Part shown: piece by piece, positions 20,349 through 28,670 of the stretch | Position numbering within the stretch: the first letter of the stretch is position 1 | Layout of the letters: each line of letters begins with the position of its first letter | Source of the DNA: Cladopsammia gracilis | Taxonomy: Eukaryota > Cnidaria > Anthozoa > Scleractinia > Dendrophylliidae | Reading direction: 5' to 3' | NCBI GenBank assembly: GCA_022457155.1 | Contig: JAJGOT010000001.1 | Span: forward strand, 1,759,001 to 1,823,000 | Length of the DNA: 64,000 nucleotides | Made by a program: the position numbers and the translations under genes | Notes under the pieces: model-generated | Database searches by the model: none | What the model was told of the DNA's origin: nothing | What the model saw: the letters and a program-made list of their open reading frames with translations, nothing else

Positions 20349-22166
20349 TCATTTTTCAATCAGAATTGTCGCTTTTGCTCTTTGAATGGCATTTCCATCC
20401 GAGAGAGCCAGATAGAAAGCTTCTTCCTGCCCAACATGGAGATTGAAGGTGAACTGCAGTGAACCAAATGAATTGGTGGAAGGTCTGACTGCGTTCCGAG
20501 TGATGCGATCTCCTTTAACAACACTTGTCATGATGATGGTTGCTCCACTCACTGGGTTGGAACCGCGTTGAAGAATGAAAACCGTGACATTCAAAATCCG
20601 GAAGTCAGATCCAAATTGTTGCCAATAATTTGTTTCATCTTCCTCTTCATTTGGGAAGATCAAACAATCACCGTGTTTTCCTTTCACAAATCTTGCAAAA
20701 ATGAAGTGTTTTGACGGGCGAAGCGGCAAATTCAACACTGCGTGGCCATTCAAATCCAAGTCAGCCTCCATGACCATCTTCCCGCCCTCAAAAACGAAAG
20801 GGGAATCGAAGACGCTGCTTTCAACATCAGGTTGGGAACCAGCAATGCCATATATGATCAGATTTGCATTTCCTTTTTCAGCGGACTCGGCAGTTCCTCT
20901 CCATTTCAAATCCAGGAAAATGAATTCAGGTGGGGAAATCCTCCATTTGTGCATGTGGATGATGGATCTGGAATACCCCGAAAACTTCTTAGTTGATTGC
21001 TGATTGACATTCAGACTTGTGCTCACAACGTTGACGCTCACGCCATCCATTGACGCGGGGAAGAATTCCACGCACACGGTGTATTCTCCCTCTGGTAATT
21101 TGTACATATTGAATCCAAGTCTCCCAGAGTATTCATTTAAAAGATCTTTTGTGATTTCCAAGTCATAAGCCTTCTTGTTGAAATGATGCGGCGAATCTGG
21201 AAAATCACTTATCCCAGTCACTGTCATATGATGTTCAGAGCTGGATTCATCCACATTTTCCATCAGATAGCGGAATGCGTCCTTTGGGTGAGAGGTTGAC
21301 GTGATATGCGATTCATTGACATATTCTTTAAGTTTTTCTTCTAATTCCATCGTGTGGACTACCACACCTCCTATCGCATTATCCACATAAGATTTTGACG
21401 TGGGTTGTCGCTTCAGAGTTGGCGCTGCAATATTGTTGATTTGTTGCGAGTTCATATCCAGGTTTCCGGTCATTGTCCCACCTTCCAACGAAAGCTTTTT
21501 CGCGGATTGGGCATCCACATATCGCATATTTGCGCCCTGATCGGCAACTTCGGGATCTTTCACGTTAAAAATGGTGTGATTTCCCATATCCAAAGCCGTC
21601 TCCATTGGAAACGTCTCTTTGCGGCTGAGAAAGATATTTTTGGCGTCATTATAAGAAACCAGGTTGTTATAATGCGCTCCCAAATCATGCCATGTTTGCT
21701 GTTTTGAGTTTTTCACGTTGAAAAGTTCTTTCAAATCAATATCCTTCGTGACTTCATGAGTGTGAGCCGGAGCATCAGGGTGGAATTTTTTCAGAGTGAC
21801 CATATTCACCGCTGACAAATCCTGGTTTTCATCAGTGTCCAGATTGACGATCAATTTGCGATTCATTTCTATTTCCCCGGGGTTGATGAGTTTTTGTCCC
21901 CTGAGATCAAGATCCCCAGTCATATGCGAGGAACCATCCACCTGAAGAGAATCTGCTCGCAATTGCGTTGCAAGCGTGTCAACTTGGTGCTTTGTGATTG
22001 CATCCGAATTCCCCGTTCCTTCAGCGACATTTGTCAGGCGTTTCCTTTGCAGGTCGAAGTCTCCTGCTGGCGTCAGCTTGAAACCAACTCCTGGCAATCC
22101 ATCTTTTCCATCTCGTCCTCCCTGGGAGGTGCTTGTTTCAGACAGCAATCCATTTGAATAACTCAT
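20349..22166 (-). CDS. 605-aa phage-fibre-like protein
   Basis: The start chosen is the ATG one base after the ATPase stop; the frame is open 36 codons further upstream but overlaps the ATPase. Residues 17-28 have four collagen-like Gly-X-Y triplets (GRDGKDGLPGVG). Then come repeats typical of trimeric tail fibres, of the form MTGxLDLxxxxIxNhxxP....YVD, at about 35-60, 82-97, 188-218 (LDMGNHTIFNVKDP) and 229-262 (GGTMTGNLDMNSQQINNI). A further repeat-like stretch (DLDLNGHAVLNLPL) precedes the C-terminal ~130 residues, which look beta-rich and could be the binding head. It probably forms a trimeric surface fibre that attaches to cells. It lies within the packed block after the packaging ATPase. 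Confidence 0.75.
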   Translation of the reverse strand: MSYSNGLLSETSTSQGGRDGKDGLPGVGFKLTPAGDFDLQRKRLTNVAEGTGNSDAITKHQVDTLATQLRADSLQVDGSSHMTGDLDLRGQKLINPGEIEMNRKLIVNLDTDENQDLSAVNMVTLKKFHPDAPAHTHEVTKDIDLKELFNVKNSKQQTWHDLGAHYNNLVSYNDAKNIFLSRKETFPMETALDMGNHTIFNVKDPEVADQGANMRYVDAQSAKKLSLEGGTMTGNLDMNSQQINNIAAPTLKRQPTSKSYVDNAIGGVVVHTMELEEKLKEYVNESHITSTSHPKDAFRYLMENVDESSSEHHMTVTGISDFPDSPHHFNKKAYDLEITKDLLNEYSGRLGFNMYKLPEGEYTVCVEFFPASMDGVSVNVVSTSLNVNQQSTKKFSGYSRSIIHMHKWRISPPEFIFLDLKWRGTAESAEKGNANLIIYGIAGSQPDVESSVFDSPFVFEGGKMVMEADLDLNGHAVLNLPLRPSKHFIFARFVKGKHGDCLIFPNEEEDETNYWQQFGSDFRILNVTVFILQRGSNPVSGATIIMTSVVKGDRITRNAVRPSTNSFGSLQFTFNLHVGQEEAFYLALSDGNAIQRAKATILIEK

Positions 22167-22167
22167 T

Positions 22168-22824
22168 TTAAATGCTTTCATCAAAGTTTTTGGCAATGAA
22201 TTTCCTCGGCTTATCCACATACAGGAAAGAGAACGGATCATGCGTTGCTTTCCGATAATCTTCTTTGCTGACATTGTTCTCCCTGCAGATGATCATCGCC
22301 GTAATTTCTTTGTTGCTGGGGAATTCGAAGATGCAAAAATGCGAGCAATTCAGGCGGATATCTTTTGGTGTTCCGAAATAACTTTGCGAAAGATAAATCA
22401 CAGAACATTTCTTGTGCCTGCCCTGAATGAAATAATCAATCAATGGCTTTTGGTTTTTTTCGGAAACAAAATCATCGAAAACAACCAGCTTTTGATTCTC
22501 CCCTGACAATTCAGAAACTGGGATGATTTCATCCGGGGATGCTTCCACAACGTCATACCCAGCTTCTTTGCTGATTGGGCGAAACGTTTTCAGCAGATGC
22601 TGATATTTGGTTTGGTCAAGATTTTTCGCATAGAGGAAAATTTTATCGTAGAAGAGCAGCGGGCGGAAAATCATATCCAGGAGAACATTTGTTTTCCCCG
22701 ATCCTGAAGGGCCACAGATCAACATTCTGAAAGTTCGATCCGGCATGAAAGGGTGAAGTTGTTTGAAATTCGTGATTGGATCCTGACAATCATAATTTGG
22801 AATCTTCATTTTATTAATGAACAT
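22168..22824 (-). CDS. A32-like DNA-packaging ATPase
   Basis: 218 aa. Walker A GPSGSGKT at 38-45, preceded by a beta strand (FRMLIC). Walker B LVVFDDF at 113-119 and a sensor-like strand VIYLSQSYF at 142-150 follow. Length, motif spacing and order match the FtsK/HerA-superfamily packaging ATPases of Polintons, virophages, adintoviruses and large DNA viruses (poxvirus A32 type). The enzyme drives genome entry into preformed capsids. A second ATG five codons in is an alternative start. It is 32 bp downstream of the 535-aa gene and one base from the fibre gene, so probably one transcription unit. Its presence without a recognisable capsid gene is the oddest feature of the element. Confidence 0.85.
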   Translation of the reverse strand: MFINKMKIPNYDCQDPITNFKQLHPFMPDRTFRMLICGPSGSGKTNVLLDMIFRPLLFYDKIFLYAKNLDQTKYQHLLKTFRPISKEAGYDVVEASPDEIIPVSELSGENQKLVVFDDFVSEKNQKPLIDYFIQGRHKKCSVIYLSQSYFGTPKDIRLNCSHFCIFEFPSNKEITAMIICRENNVSKEDYRKATHDPFSFLYVDKPRKFIAKNFDESI

Positions 22825-22856
22825 GACGTTCTACATCTTGTTCTACATCTTGTTCT

Positions 22857-24464
22857 TCATCCAAATTCATGCCCCCAGATGAAAATCAAGCGAACCCATT
22901 CTTTCTCTTCATACCCACTCGTGGTTGCTTCAAACTTCCATGTCCCGTTCATGATTGTTTGGTCAAACGCAGCTTGGTCGGGGAAATAAAGATAGTTTCG
23001 ACTGGAAAAATACTTGGCAATGTCAGCATAATCTTTCACCTGAATATCAACGCCTGAGTCAGGGTGGAATAACAGCATCATGGTCTCTTCAAATTCCACG
23101 TCGACATCTTTGTCCAAAAACCATCCCGGATACTTGCACCTCATGTTTGTCCAATTCTCGCCGCGACGGCGAGATTTTTCTATCTTCTCCCGCGCGAGGT
23201 CATTATACATCTGGATGCGAGCTCGTTCCAGTTGGTCCGGTTCCTCCGGTTCCTCCTGCCGCTTCACCCGCGGAGCCGGAACAGGCGGCACTTTCTCCTC
23301 CTTCTTCCGCGGAGCTGGAACAGGTGGGGTTTTCTCCTCCTGCCGCTTCACCCGCGGAGCCGGAACAGGCGGCACTTTTTCCTCCTTCTTCCGCGGAGCC
23401 GGAACAGGTGGGGTTTTCTCCACCCAAACTTCCATCCTGGTTGGTTTCTCCTGGCCTTGCAAAACAAAACAAAACCAGGGCTCAAATTCAGTCTCGCTGA
23501 TTCTCGCTGAGAACTTCCAAACCCCTTCTGCGAAATATTTCACAAAGTCTGTTTCATAGGGGTAATCCAAATACCGCTTGTCAAAATAATCTATAAAATC
23601 CTGCCAGACTTTCACGGGAAAATTACTGCCGGTGTTGGGGTTGAAAAGCACCCGCTTTGTTTGAAACTTTTCCATGTCGGGGGTCAAAGTCACTTCCCAT
23701 CCCGGATAGCGATTTTTCATTGTCTGGAAAATCTGTCCCCAATTTTGCTGCACATCATCCAGCGCCTTCTGGCCCACCACATCTGCGGGGCGAGGAAGAA
23801 ATTTTATCTTCTGCGGTTGCAGCGATGCTTTTTCAACTTGGAATTTCATTTTGTCTTTTCTCCGGGTGAAGGAATATCTCCCGCTTTTCAATGCATCATG
23901 AATTGTTCTCGCATCGATCCCTAAATCAGTTGTCGCTGCTGAAACGCTGGGATAAATTTTGGTTGATGTTGGAGAAATGATCTTGATGGGAATCGCGCGA
24001 GGTTTTGGGGAAATGGTTGAAATTTTCTCATCCGCACTTGGCTTTGCCGCTTCGCAGCTCCCTTCGGTCGCTTCGGTCGCTTCGGTCACTGGTTCCTTCT
24101 CCAAAATTCGTTTCATGAAAAAATCTTTTCCATTTTTCCTAATTTTCCAACTCTGACACCAACCTGTTCTTTGAAAGGCTGCATGAACTGCCTGCCTCGT
24201 GACTCCAATCCATTTCGCCATTTCAGCTTCTGTCTTGAATTCCTTCAGGGGAGGATCAGTTGGAGAATCATGAACTGAAAAATGAGTGACTTTTTGCTCG
24301 ACAGCTATCACTTCCTTTCCGCGAAACTGAAAACTGTTTCTTCCGTCGTTGATTGCTTTGTTCAAAGTTTTGGGGCAATATCCCATGAATTTGGCCAACT
24401 TCGTCTGGGATGAAAATCCTTCGCTGAGCCTTTCTTTGGAATTCGCATCAAATAACACCCACAT
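22857..24464 (-). CDS. 535-aa protein: three HTH modules, two 'YPGW' modules, Pro-rich linker
   Basis: First gene of the minus-strand block. Three NUMOD1/IENR1-like helix-turn-helix modules lie at about 15-48 (TKLAKFMGYCPKTLNKAIND), 75-118 (EMAKWIGVTRQAVHAAFQ) and 170-207 (ATTDLGIDARTIHDALKSGR). Two copies of an unrecognised ~95-residue module follow at ~248-338 and ~437-533. They share YPGW, LF(N/H)P(N/D)(T/S)G, VK near the middle and G(V/T)WKF. Between them, at 351-405, the segment PPVPAPR occurs four times with basic/acidic spacers (a 28-residue unit repeated twice). PVPAPR fits the PxxxPR motif bound by CIN85/CD2AP SH3 domains. No nuclease or polymerase motif was seen. It may be a DNA-binding scaffold or transcription/replication factor. 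Confidence 0.65.
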   Translation of the reverse strand: MWVLFDANSKERLSEGFSSQTKLAKFMGYCPKTLNKAINDGRNSFQFRGKEVIAVEQKVTHFSVHDSPTDPPLKEFKTEAEMAKWIGVTRQAVHAAFQRTGWCQSWKIRKNGKDFFMKRILEKEPVTEATEATEGSCEAAKPSADEKISTISPKPRAIPIKIISPTSTKIYPSVSAATTDLGIDARTIHDALKSGRYSFTRRKDKMKFQVEKASLQPQKIKFLPRPADVVGQKALDDVQQNWGQIFQTMKNRYPGWEVTLTPDMEKFQTKRVLFNPNTGSNFPVKVWQDFIDYFDKRYLDYPYETDFVKYFAEGVWKFSARISETEFEPWFCFVLQGQEKPTRMEVWVEKTPPVPAPRKKEEKVPPVPAPRVKRQEEKTPPVPAPRKKEEKVPPVPAPRVKRQEEPEEPDQLERARIQMYNDLAREKIEKSRRRGENWTNMRCKYPGWFLDKDVDVEFEETMMLLFHPDSGVDIQVKDYADIAKYFSSRNYLYFPDQAAFDQTIMNGTWKFEATTSGYEEKEWVRLIFIWGHEFG

Positions 24465-24547
24465 TTTCTCGGGTGAAAAAAAATAAAGTTTTTGAGAATA
24501 TTCTGGGGTTGAAATCTGGAGGAGAATTCTGGAGAGAAATCCGCCGC

Positions 24548-24660
24548 GAATTCTGGGGAAAAATTCTGCCTGAGTTGAATCGAATCGAATTCTGGGGAAA
24601 AATTCTGCCTGAGTTGAATCGAATCGAATTCTGGGGAAAAATTCTGCCTGAGTTGAAATC
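24548..24660. repeat. Three tandem copies of a ~38-bp unit
   Basis: Repeats of 'gaattctggggaaaaattct' followed by 'gcctgagttgaatcgaatc'. It lies just upstream of the 535-aa gene, so it may be part of its promoter region. Confidence 0.8.
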
Positions 24661-24719
24661 TTTTTTTTGCTTTGCTTTCTCAGGAGGAAATCTGGAATCT
24701 GCTCCCGCGAATCAGGATT

Positions 24720-24800
24720 CAGGAGGCAAATGACAAAAATTCAGGAGGCAAATGACAAAAATTCAGGAGGCAAATGACAAAAATTCAGGAGGTGAATGTC
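24720..24800. repeat. Four tandem copies of a ~22-bp unit
   Basis: 'aaaattcaggaggcaaatga' repeated with only one base-level variant at the last copy (ggtgaatg). Confidence 0.8.
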
Positions 24801-25067
24801 AAAATTCAGGAGAAAGATGTGATTTTCCCTGTTTTTTCAGTTCATTTTCAGCGGGAAAATGGAATTGCAAATGAGAAATTCCCTACAGATATTGGTGGGG
24901 TTTTCAAAAATCTTGTCAGGAAATTTTTTTTTTTTCTGAGAAAAATTTTTGATAACCCCACCAATAACTGGGGTTTTTTTCTCATTTGCAATTCCATTTT
25001 CCAGCTGAAAATGAACTGAAAAAACAGGGAAGTTTGCATCTTTTTCCTGAATTTTGACATTCACCTC
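24790..25067. repeat. ~280-bp palindrome
   Basis: Left arm starts aggtgaatgtcaaaattcag and includes 'tggaattgcaaatgagaaa'. Right arm has their complements, ending 'ttttgacattcacct'. Arms are ~120 bp with short mismatched patches, around a loop of about 40 bp at 24910-24948. It separates the unique coding region from the right inverted repeat and has no counterpart on the left. Confidence 0.85.
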
Positions 25068-25106
25068 CGGAATTTTGACATTTCCCCTCCTGAATTTTGA
25101 CATTCA

Positions 25107-25768
25107 ATTTTTTCCAGAATTCAAATTCATTTTTCTGGAGCAGATATTTTTTCCAGAATTCAAAAATTCGTTTTTTCTGGAGCAGATATTTTTTTCCAGA
25201 ATTCAAATTCATTTTTTCTGGAGCAGATATCTGCTCCAGAAAAATCCATTTTTTCTGGAAGGCATTTTCTGCTCCAGAAAAATCCATTTTTTCTGGAAGG
25301 CATTTTCTGCTCCAGAAAAATCCATTTTTTTTTCTGGAATAGATATCTGCTCCAGAAAAATCCATTTTTTTTTCTGGAATAGATATCTGCTCCAGAAAAA
25401 TCCATTTTTTTTTCTGGAATAGATATCTGCTCCAGAAAAATCCATTTTTTCTGGAAGGCATTTTCTGCTCCAGAAAAATCCATTTTTTTTTTTCTGGAAT
25501 AGATATCTGCTCCAGAAAAATCCATTTTTTTTTTTCTGGAAGGCATTTTCTGCTCCAGAAAAATCCATTTTTTTTTTTGGAATAGATATCTGCTCCAGAA
25601 AAATCCATTTTTTCTGGAAGGCATTTTCTGCTCCAGAAAAATCCATTTTTTCTGGAAGGCATTTTCTGCTCCAGAAAAATCCAGTTTTTTGGAAGGCATT
25701 TTCTGCTCCAGAAAAATCCATTTTTTCTGGAATAGATATCTGCTCCAGAAAAATCCATTTTTCCGGAG
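25107..25768. repeat. Array of short palindromes, right
   Basis: Mirror of the left array: about 14 outer-type units (ctccagaaaaatccattttt) plus three inner-type units at 25107-25233. Unit order and number differ from the left array, although the flanking genes are almost identical, so the arrays change faster. Confidence 0.9.
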
Positions 25769-25849
25769 GGGTTTTGAAATTCAAAATGCATTTTCCGGAG
25801 GGGATTCATTTTCATTTTCCGGAGTGGAAAATTTCCCCTGAGGAAAAAA

Positions 25850-26071
25850 ATGATTGGAAAGAAAATGCCTTCAAATTCAAATGCGAAAAGAAAAAAACTG
25901 AGTGAAAGTGACGACGAAATTGATTCCATTGACCTGCTGATGGAAAGCTATGTGAATTTGGAAAAGTGGGTTGAAGAGATTGCCGCAGATATGAAAAAAC
26001 AAACTGAATTGTTTGAGAAAATGATGACTGAATCAACTCATTGCAAATTCTGCGGATCTGCACAAATCTGA
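25850..26071 (+). CDS. 73-aa coiled-coil protein with CxxC, right copy
   Basis: Protein identical to the copy at 16537-16758: KRKK, acidic patch, heptad-rich helix, C-terminal CKFCGS. It converges with the right 278-aa gene. Identity with the left copy suggests recent duplication or ongoing homogenisation of the inverted repeats. Confidence 0.55.
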   Translation: MIGKKMPSNSNAKRKKLSESDDEIDSIDLLMESYVNLEKWVEEIAADMKKQTELFEKMMTESTHCKFCGSAQI

Positions 26072-26083
26072 AAAAAGTTCTGC

Positions 26084-26137
26084 CTTTTCCAGAATTGAAT
26101 TCTGGAAAAGATTTTCTCCCTGATCTCAGCGAGATCA
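26084..26137. terminator. Two hairpins between convergent genes, right copy
   Basis: Same pair as at 16470-16524: the 13-bp-arm TTCCAGAATT hairpin (26084-26110) and the TGATCTC/GAGATCA hairpin at the 278-aa stop (26121-26137). The loop base and loop triplet read as the complement of the left copy, as expected for an inverted duplicate. Confidence 0.45.
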
Positions 26138-26971
26138 AACTTCATCGTCCTCATTCTTGTCCTCAAACTCATCGAATTCGGAGGCAGCTTCCACCTTTTC
26201 CTCCACCAAAACTTCGTCCACGATGCATGTGATGGCTTTCAGATTTCCGCAGAAAAGGTGTTTGATTGAAAACACAACTTGCCCCCGGAGAGGAACGCCA
26301 ATGAGTTCTTTTTGCCTCAGGATTGGTTTTTTCTTCCCATCGTCGCACAATTCCCAAAATCTGCAGGAGAAATCCGTGTGCTTGAGTTTGGAGGGATAAA
26401 TCTTGGCATAAATCTTTTCCTGCTCGGATTTGTCGATTTTCACGAGAGTGAAATCTCCCTCCTGAAATCGAGCAAAAGACGGGGAAATCTCTTTGATTGC
26501 CTGCTTCTTTTTCATCGCAGCAGAATTGAGATGTTTTTTCAAATCTTTGAAAAATTTGATGTTTTCTTCCGGAAGAGTGATTCCCAGAGAAAACGAGTCA
26601 CCTTGATGAGCGAAAATCTTGAATTTGGTTTGGAGTTTCACTTTGAGCCATTTGTCATTGTGAAGGCATGGGAGGAGACAGAAAGAGATTTTTCCGGAAG
26701 ATTTTTTCACGGGGTCTCCGAGTGAGCAGTCGGGGATAGATATTTTCGCGGGATTCATTTTTTGGGAGGAGATAAAAAAATGAATTAAATCGTGAAAAAT
26801 CCATTTTTCCATGAACTTGCGATCCTCTTCCGATCGGACTGGGAGAAAACCAATGGCCATGTCAACCGCTTTTTGGAAGTTTCTTTCCATTTCACACGCT
26901 TTTTTCCAGATCAAATCTTCTTGAATTTTTTCTGCCTCTTTCTGAGGAGTGGATTTGTTTTCACCTGACAT
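26135..26971 (-). CDS. Possible ssDNA-binding-like protein, right copy
   Basis: 278 aa from ATG at 26971. It differs from the left copy at about six positions clustered mainly in the middle (for example LPEENIKFFKDLKKHLN against LPDENIQFFKDLEKHLN). The beta-rich core and acidic tail are unchanged. Both frames are intact, so neither copy has decayed. The differences show the two repeats are not perfectly homogenised, and argue against a simple assembly mirror artefact. Confidence 0.55.
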   Translation of the reverse strand: MSGENKSTPQKEAEKIQEDLIWKKACEMERNFQKAVDMAIGFLPVRSEEDRKFMEKWIFHDLIHFFISSQKMNPAKISIPDCSLGDPVKKSSGKISFCLLPCLHNDKWLKVKLQTKFKIFAHQGDSFSLGITLPEENIKFFKDLKKHLNSAAMKKKQAIKEISPSFARFQEGDFTLVKIDKSEQEKIYAKIYPSKLKHTDFSCRFWELCDDGKKKPILRQKELIGVPLRGQVVFSIKHLFCGNLKAITCIVDEVLVEEKVEAASEFDEFEDKNEDDEV

Positions 26972-26994
26972 TTTTTCTCCAATGGAGAAAAAAT

Positions 26995-27279
26995 TCAAAA
27001 CGTGGCTTGAAAATCTTCAACGCATTTGTTCATATCAAACTGTTTGGTGGTGGAAAATTTGGAGGCTCCTTTTCTTGCCCGAGCATGAAGAAATTTTTCA
27101 TCTGCAGCCTTCACTCTCGATTCGAGATCTTTGAGTGGAATTTGATTTTTCCCCTGATTTTTGCGGATGATATTTTTGAAATGTTCCAGCCTGGGATTTT
27201 TGGGAGAATGCCATGTTGTGCGGATTTCTCGAATAATTTCAGGAGTGAAATCGATTTCTTCTTCTTCGGAATCAGACAT
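26995..27279 (-). CDS. Small acidic/basic protein, right copy
   Basis: 94 aa, identical to the protein at 15329-15613. Start chosen at the ATG after 'ggcaagaaa'; the frame is open 28 codons further upstream (starting MVKKKKFHSG) because of a one-base difference in an A run between the repeats, which shows that the upstream extension is not conserved and probably not translated. Confidence 0.6.
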   Translation of the reverse strand: MSDSEEEEIDFTPEIIREIRTTWHSPKNPRLEHFKNIIRKNQGKNQIPLKDLESRVKAADEKFLHARARKGASKFSTTKQFDMNKCVEDFQATF

Positions 27280-27457
27280 TTTCTTGCCGGGAGAGAATTT
27301 TCCCCCTTTGGGAAAAAATTCCACCCAGATTTTTCCAGAGTGGAATTTTTTTTTTTTTACCATCGCCGGCGACAGAATTTTCCTGAAGTCATCCAGAGTG
27401 AAATTTTCTCACCAAAATGGTATGTTTTTTTGTGGTCAATATGAGGGGAAAAAAAAT

Positions 27458-27808
27458 AGTAGATATAGAAGAAGGGTTCTGGCACACTTTCAAAATCGTA
27501 GCAAGTTAACACAAAACAGAAATTGACGTCAGTTGACGTTCAATTTAGCAATACATGAGATGATTGATTTTCTGCTCGTTCGCATACGTAAAACAAAAAC
27601 AAGTCAATTAACATGTGTTATGTTAAATTTAACAAAATGAGGAGGAATTTGATTTTTAATATTTTACGTTCGCGAACGAACAGAAAATTGGGGAACGACA
27701 ATCATTTTTTGTTGTTGTTGAATTTAACATAAAATAAAATAAAATTCTGTTTTGTGTTAACTTGCTACGATTTTGAAAGTGTGCCAGAACCCTTCTTCCA
27801 TATCTACT
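27458..27808. repeat. Right terminal 351-bp palindrome
   Basis: Same length and sequence as the left palindrome in inverted orientation, with AGT/ACT ends on both arms. Outer arm ends atatctact directly against the T6 flank. Confidence 0.8.
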
Positions 27809-27814
27809 TTTTTT

Positions 27815-27866
27815 ATTTGTTTTATTCCCTCAAGCCTCGGAGCCAAGTATGAATTTTAATATATCG
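27815..27866. repeat. Right half of the split MITE
   Basis: 'tttgttttattccctcaagc' and 'ctcggagccaagtatgaatt' are the complement of the left half at 14716-14768. Confidence 0.6.
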
Positions 27867-27944
27867 AAATTCGTCTATTGAAATCCTGCGATTCAAAATT
27901 GAAGTTTTGCGATGCTTTTACGTCATATCAGGTTTTGTAAAAAT

Positions 27945-28165
27945 CAAAAAACGGAAAACTGATCCTTACGGCAAGGCGATGAAAGAGTATAAAACTTGAA
28001 AAGAATAAAACAAAATATATATATTCAAACAAATTTGCCCAATTTGGGAAATTTGGGTCAATTTGGGCAAATTTGTTTGAATATATATATATATTGTTTT
28101 ATTCTTTTGTTTTATACTCTTTCATCACCTTGCCGTAAGGATCAGTTTGCCGTTTTCTGCTTTTT
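27945..28165. repeat. Long near-perfect palindrome
   Basis: Left arm includes 'actgatccttacggcaagg' and 'gatgaaagagtataaaac'. The right arm carries their complements, with an inner (AT)n and 'caaatttgcccaatttggg' core. About 220 bp, 80 bp outside the virus-like element. Probably an independent foldback element. Confidence 0.85.
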
Positions 28166-28177
28166 TACAAGTAACAA

Positions 28178-28670
28178 AAGGCTCCTAGCAGCCTTTACTC
28201 ATGCGCATGCGTAAGTTAGTTTTATGATATATTTTAAACATGATAAACATAAATAAACATAGATAAACATGATAAGAAGATGTCCGACATGGCGAAGAGT
28301 ACTCTTTTCGTTCAGTCATCGTTTCTGCAAACCACGTTGTTTACTATTGATTGTTTTGGAAATGAAGGCTGTACCACAATGAAGGGAATGATTCTTCCAA
28401 GTCTTATATATACCAAACATGAACATTGCTAATGTAAGTAGGGTTGTAGGAGACGCTCTCGTGACACTTGAATAACGTTCTTTTACCGGAAGTGAGAGTA
28501 GCCGGAAGTCACTAAACAGGAAGTGTAGTGGCAAAGCAATAAACCGGAAGTGTACAATTTAAAATATGCGTGCCTTAATTTGCATGCAAAATCGTGTCAC
28601 AAAAAATAAAAATAATAAAAACAAGAAAAATGGAGCCGAAACCTTACCTCATGCCGCTACGCGCATGAGT
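28178..28670 (+). repeat. Dispersed repeat with clustered GGAAGT sites, copy 1
   Basis: Starts near 'ggctcctagcagcctttact' and ends near 'ccgctacgcgcatgag'. The order is a 'catgcgcatgcgtaag' block, an ATATAT-containing block, four GGAAGT sites (28485-28555, three as CCGGAAGT), then 'aatttgcatgcaaaatcgtg'. Other copies at 30689-31140, 33060-33592 and 60894-61349 (minus). No ORF is shared between copies. Confidence 0.85.

Larger units (their letters stand above)
14803..27808. mobile_element. Virus-like element with long terminal inverted repeats
   Basis: A 13,006-bp unit with ends AGTAGATATGG and CCATATCTACT. It is flanked by runs of T (eight on the left, six on the right), consistent with a 6-bp target duplication. 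AGT...ACT ends and 6-bp duplications are typical of Polinton/Maverick integration. Inverted repeats of ~2.7 kb carry three genes each. The unique centre carries a packaging ATPase, a fibre-like protein, HTH-type DNA-binding proteins and a hydrophobic protein. No PolB, retroviral-type integrase, capsid or protease sequence was recognised. All ORFs are open and closely packed, unlike the surrounding DNA. It is probably mobilised in trans by a relative, but that is inference. Confidence 0.8.

Noticed and set aside
24982..25929. 315-codon frame across the right array
   Set aside because: Same cause as the left array, and it runs over the palindrome and past the 73-aa gene on the other strand.
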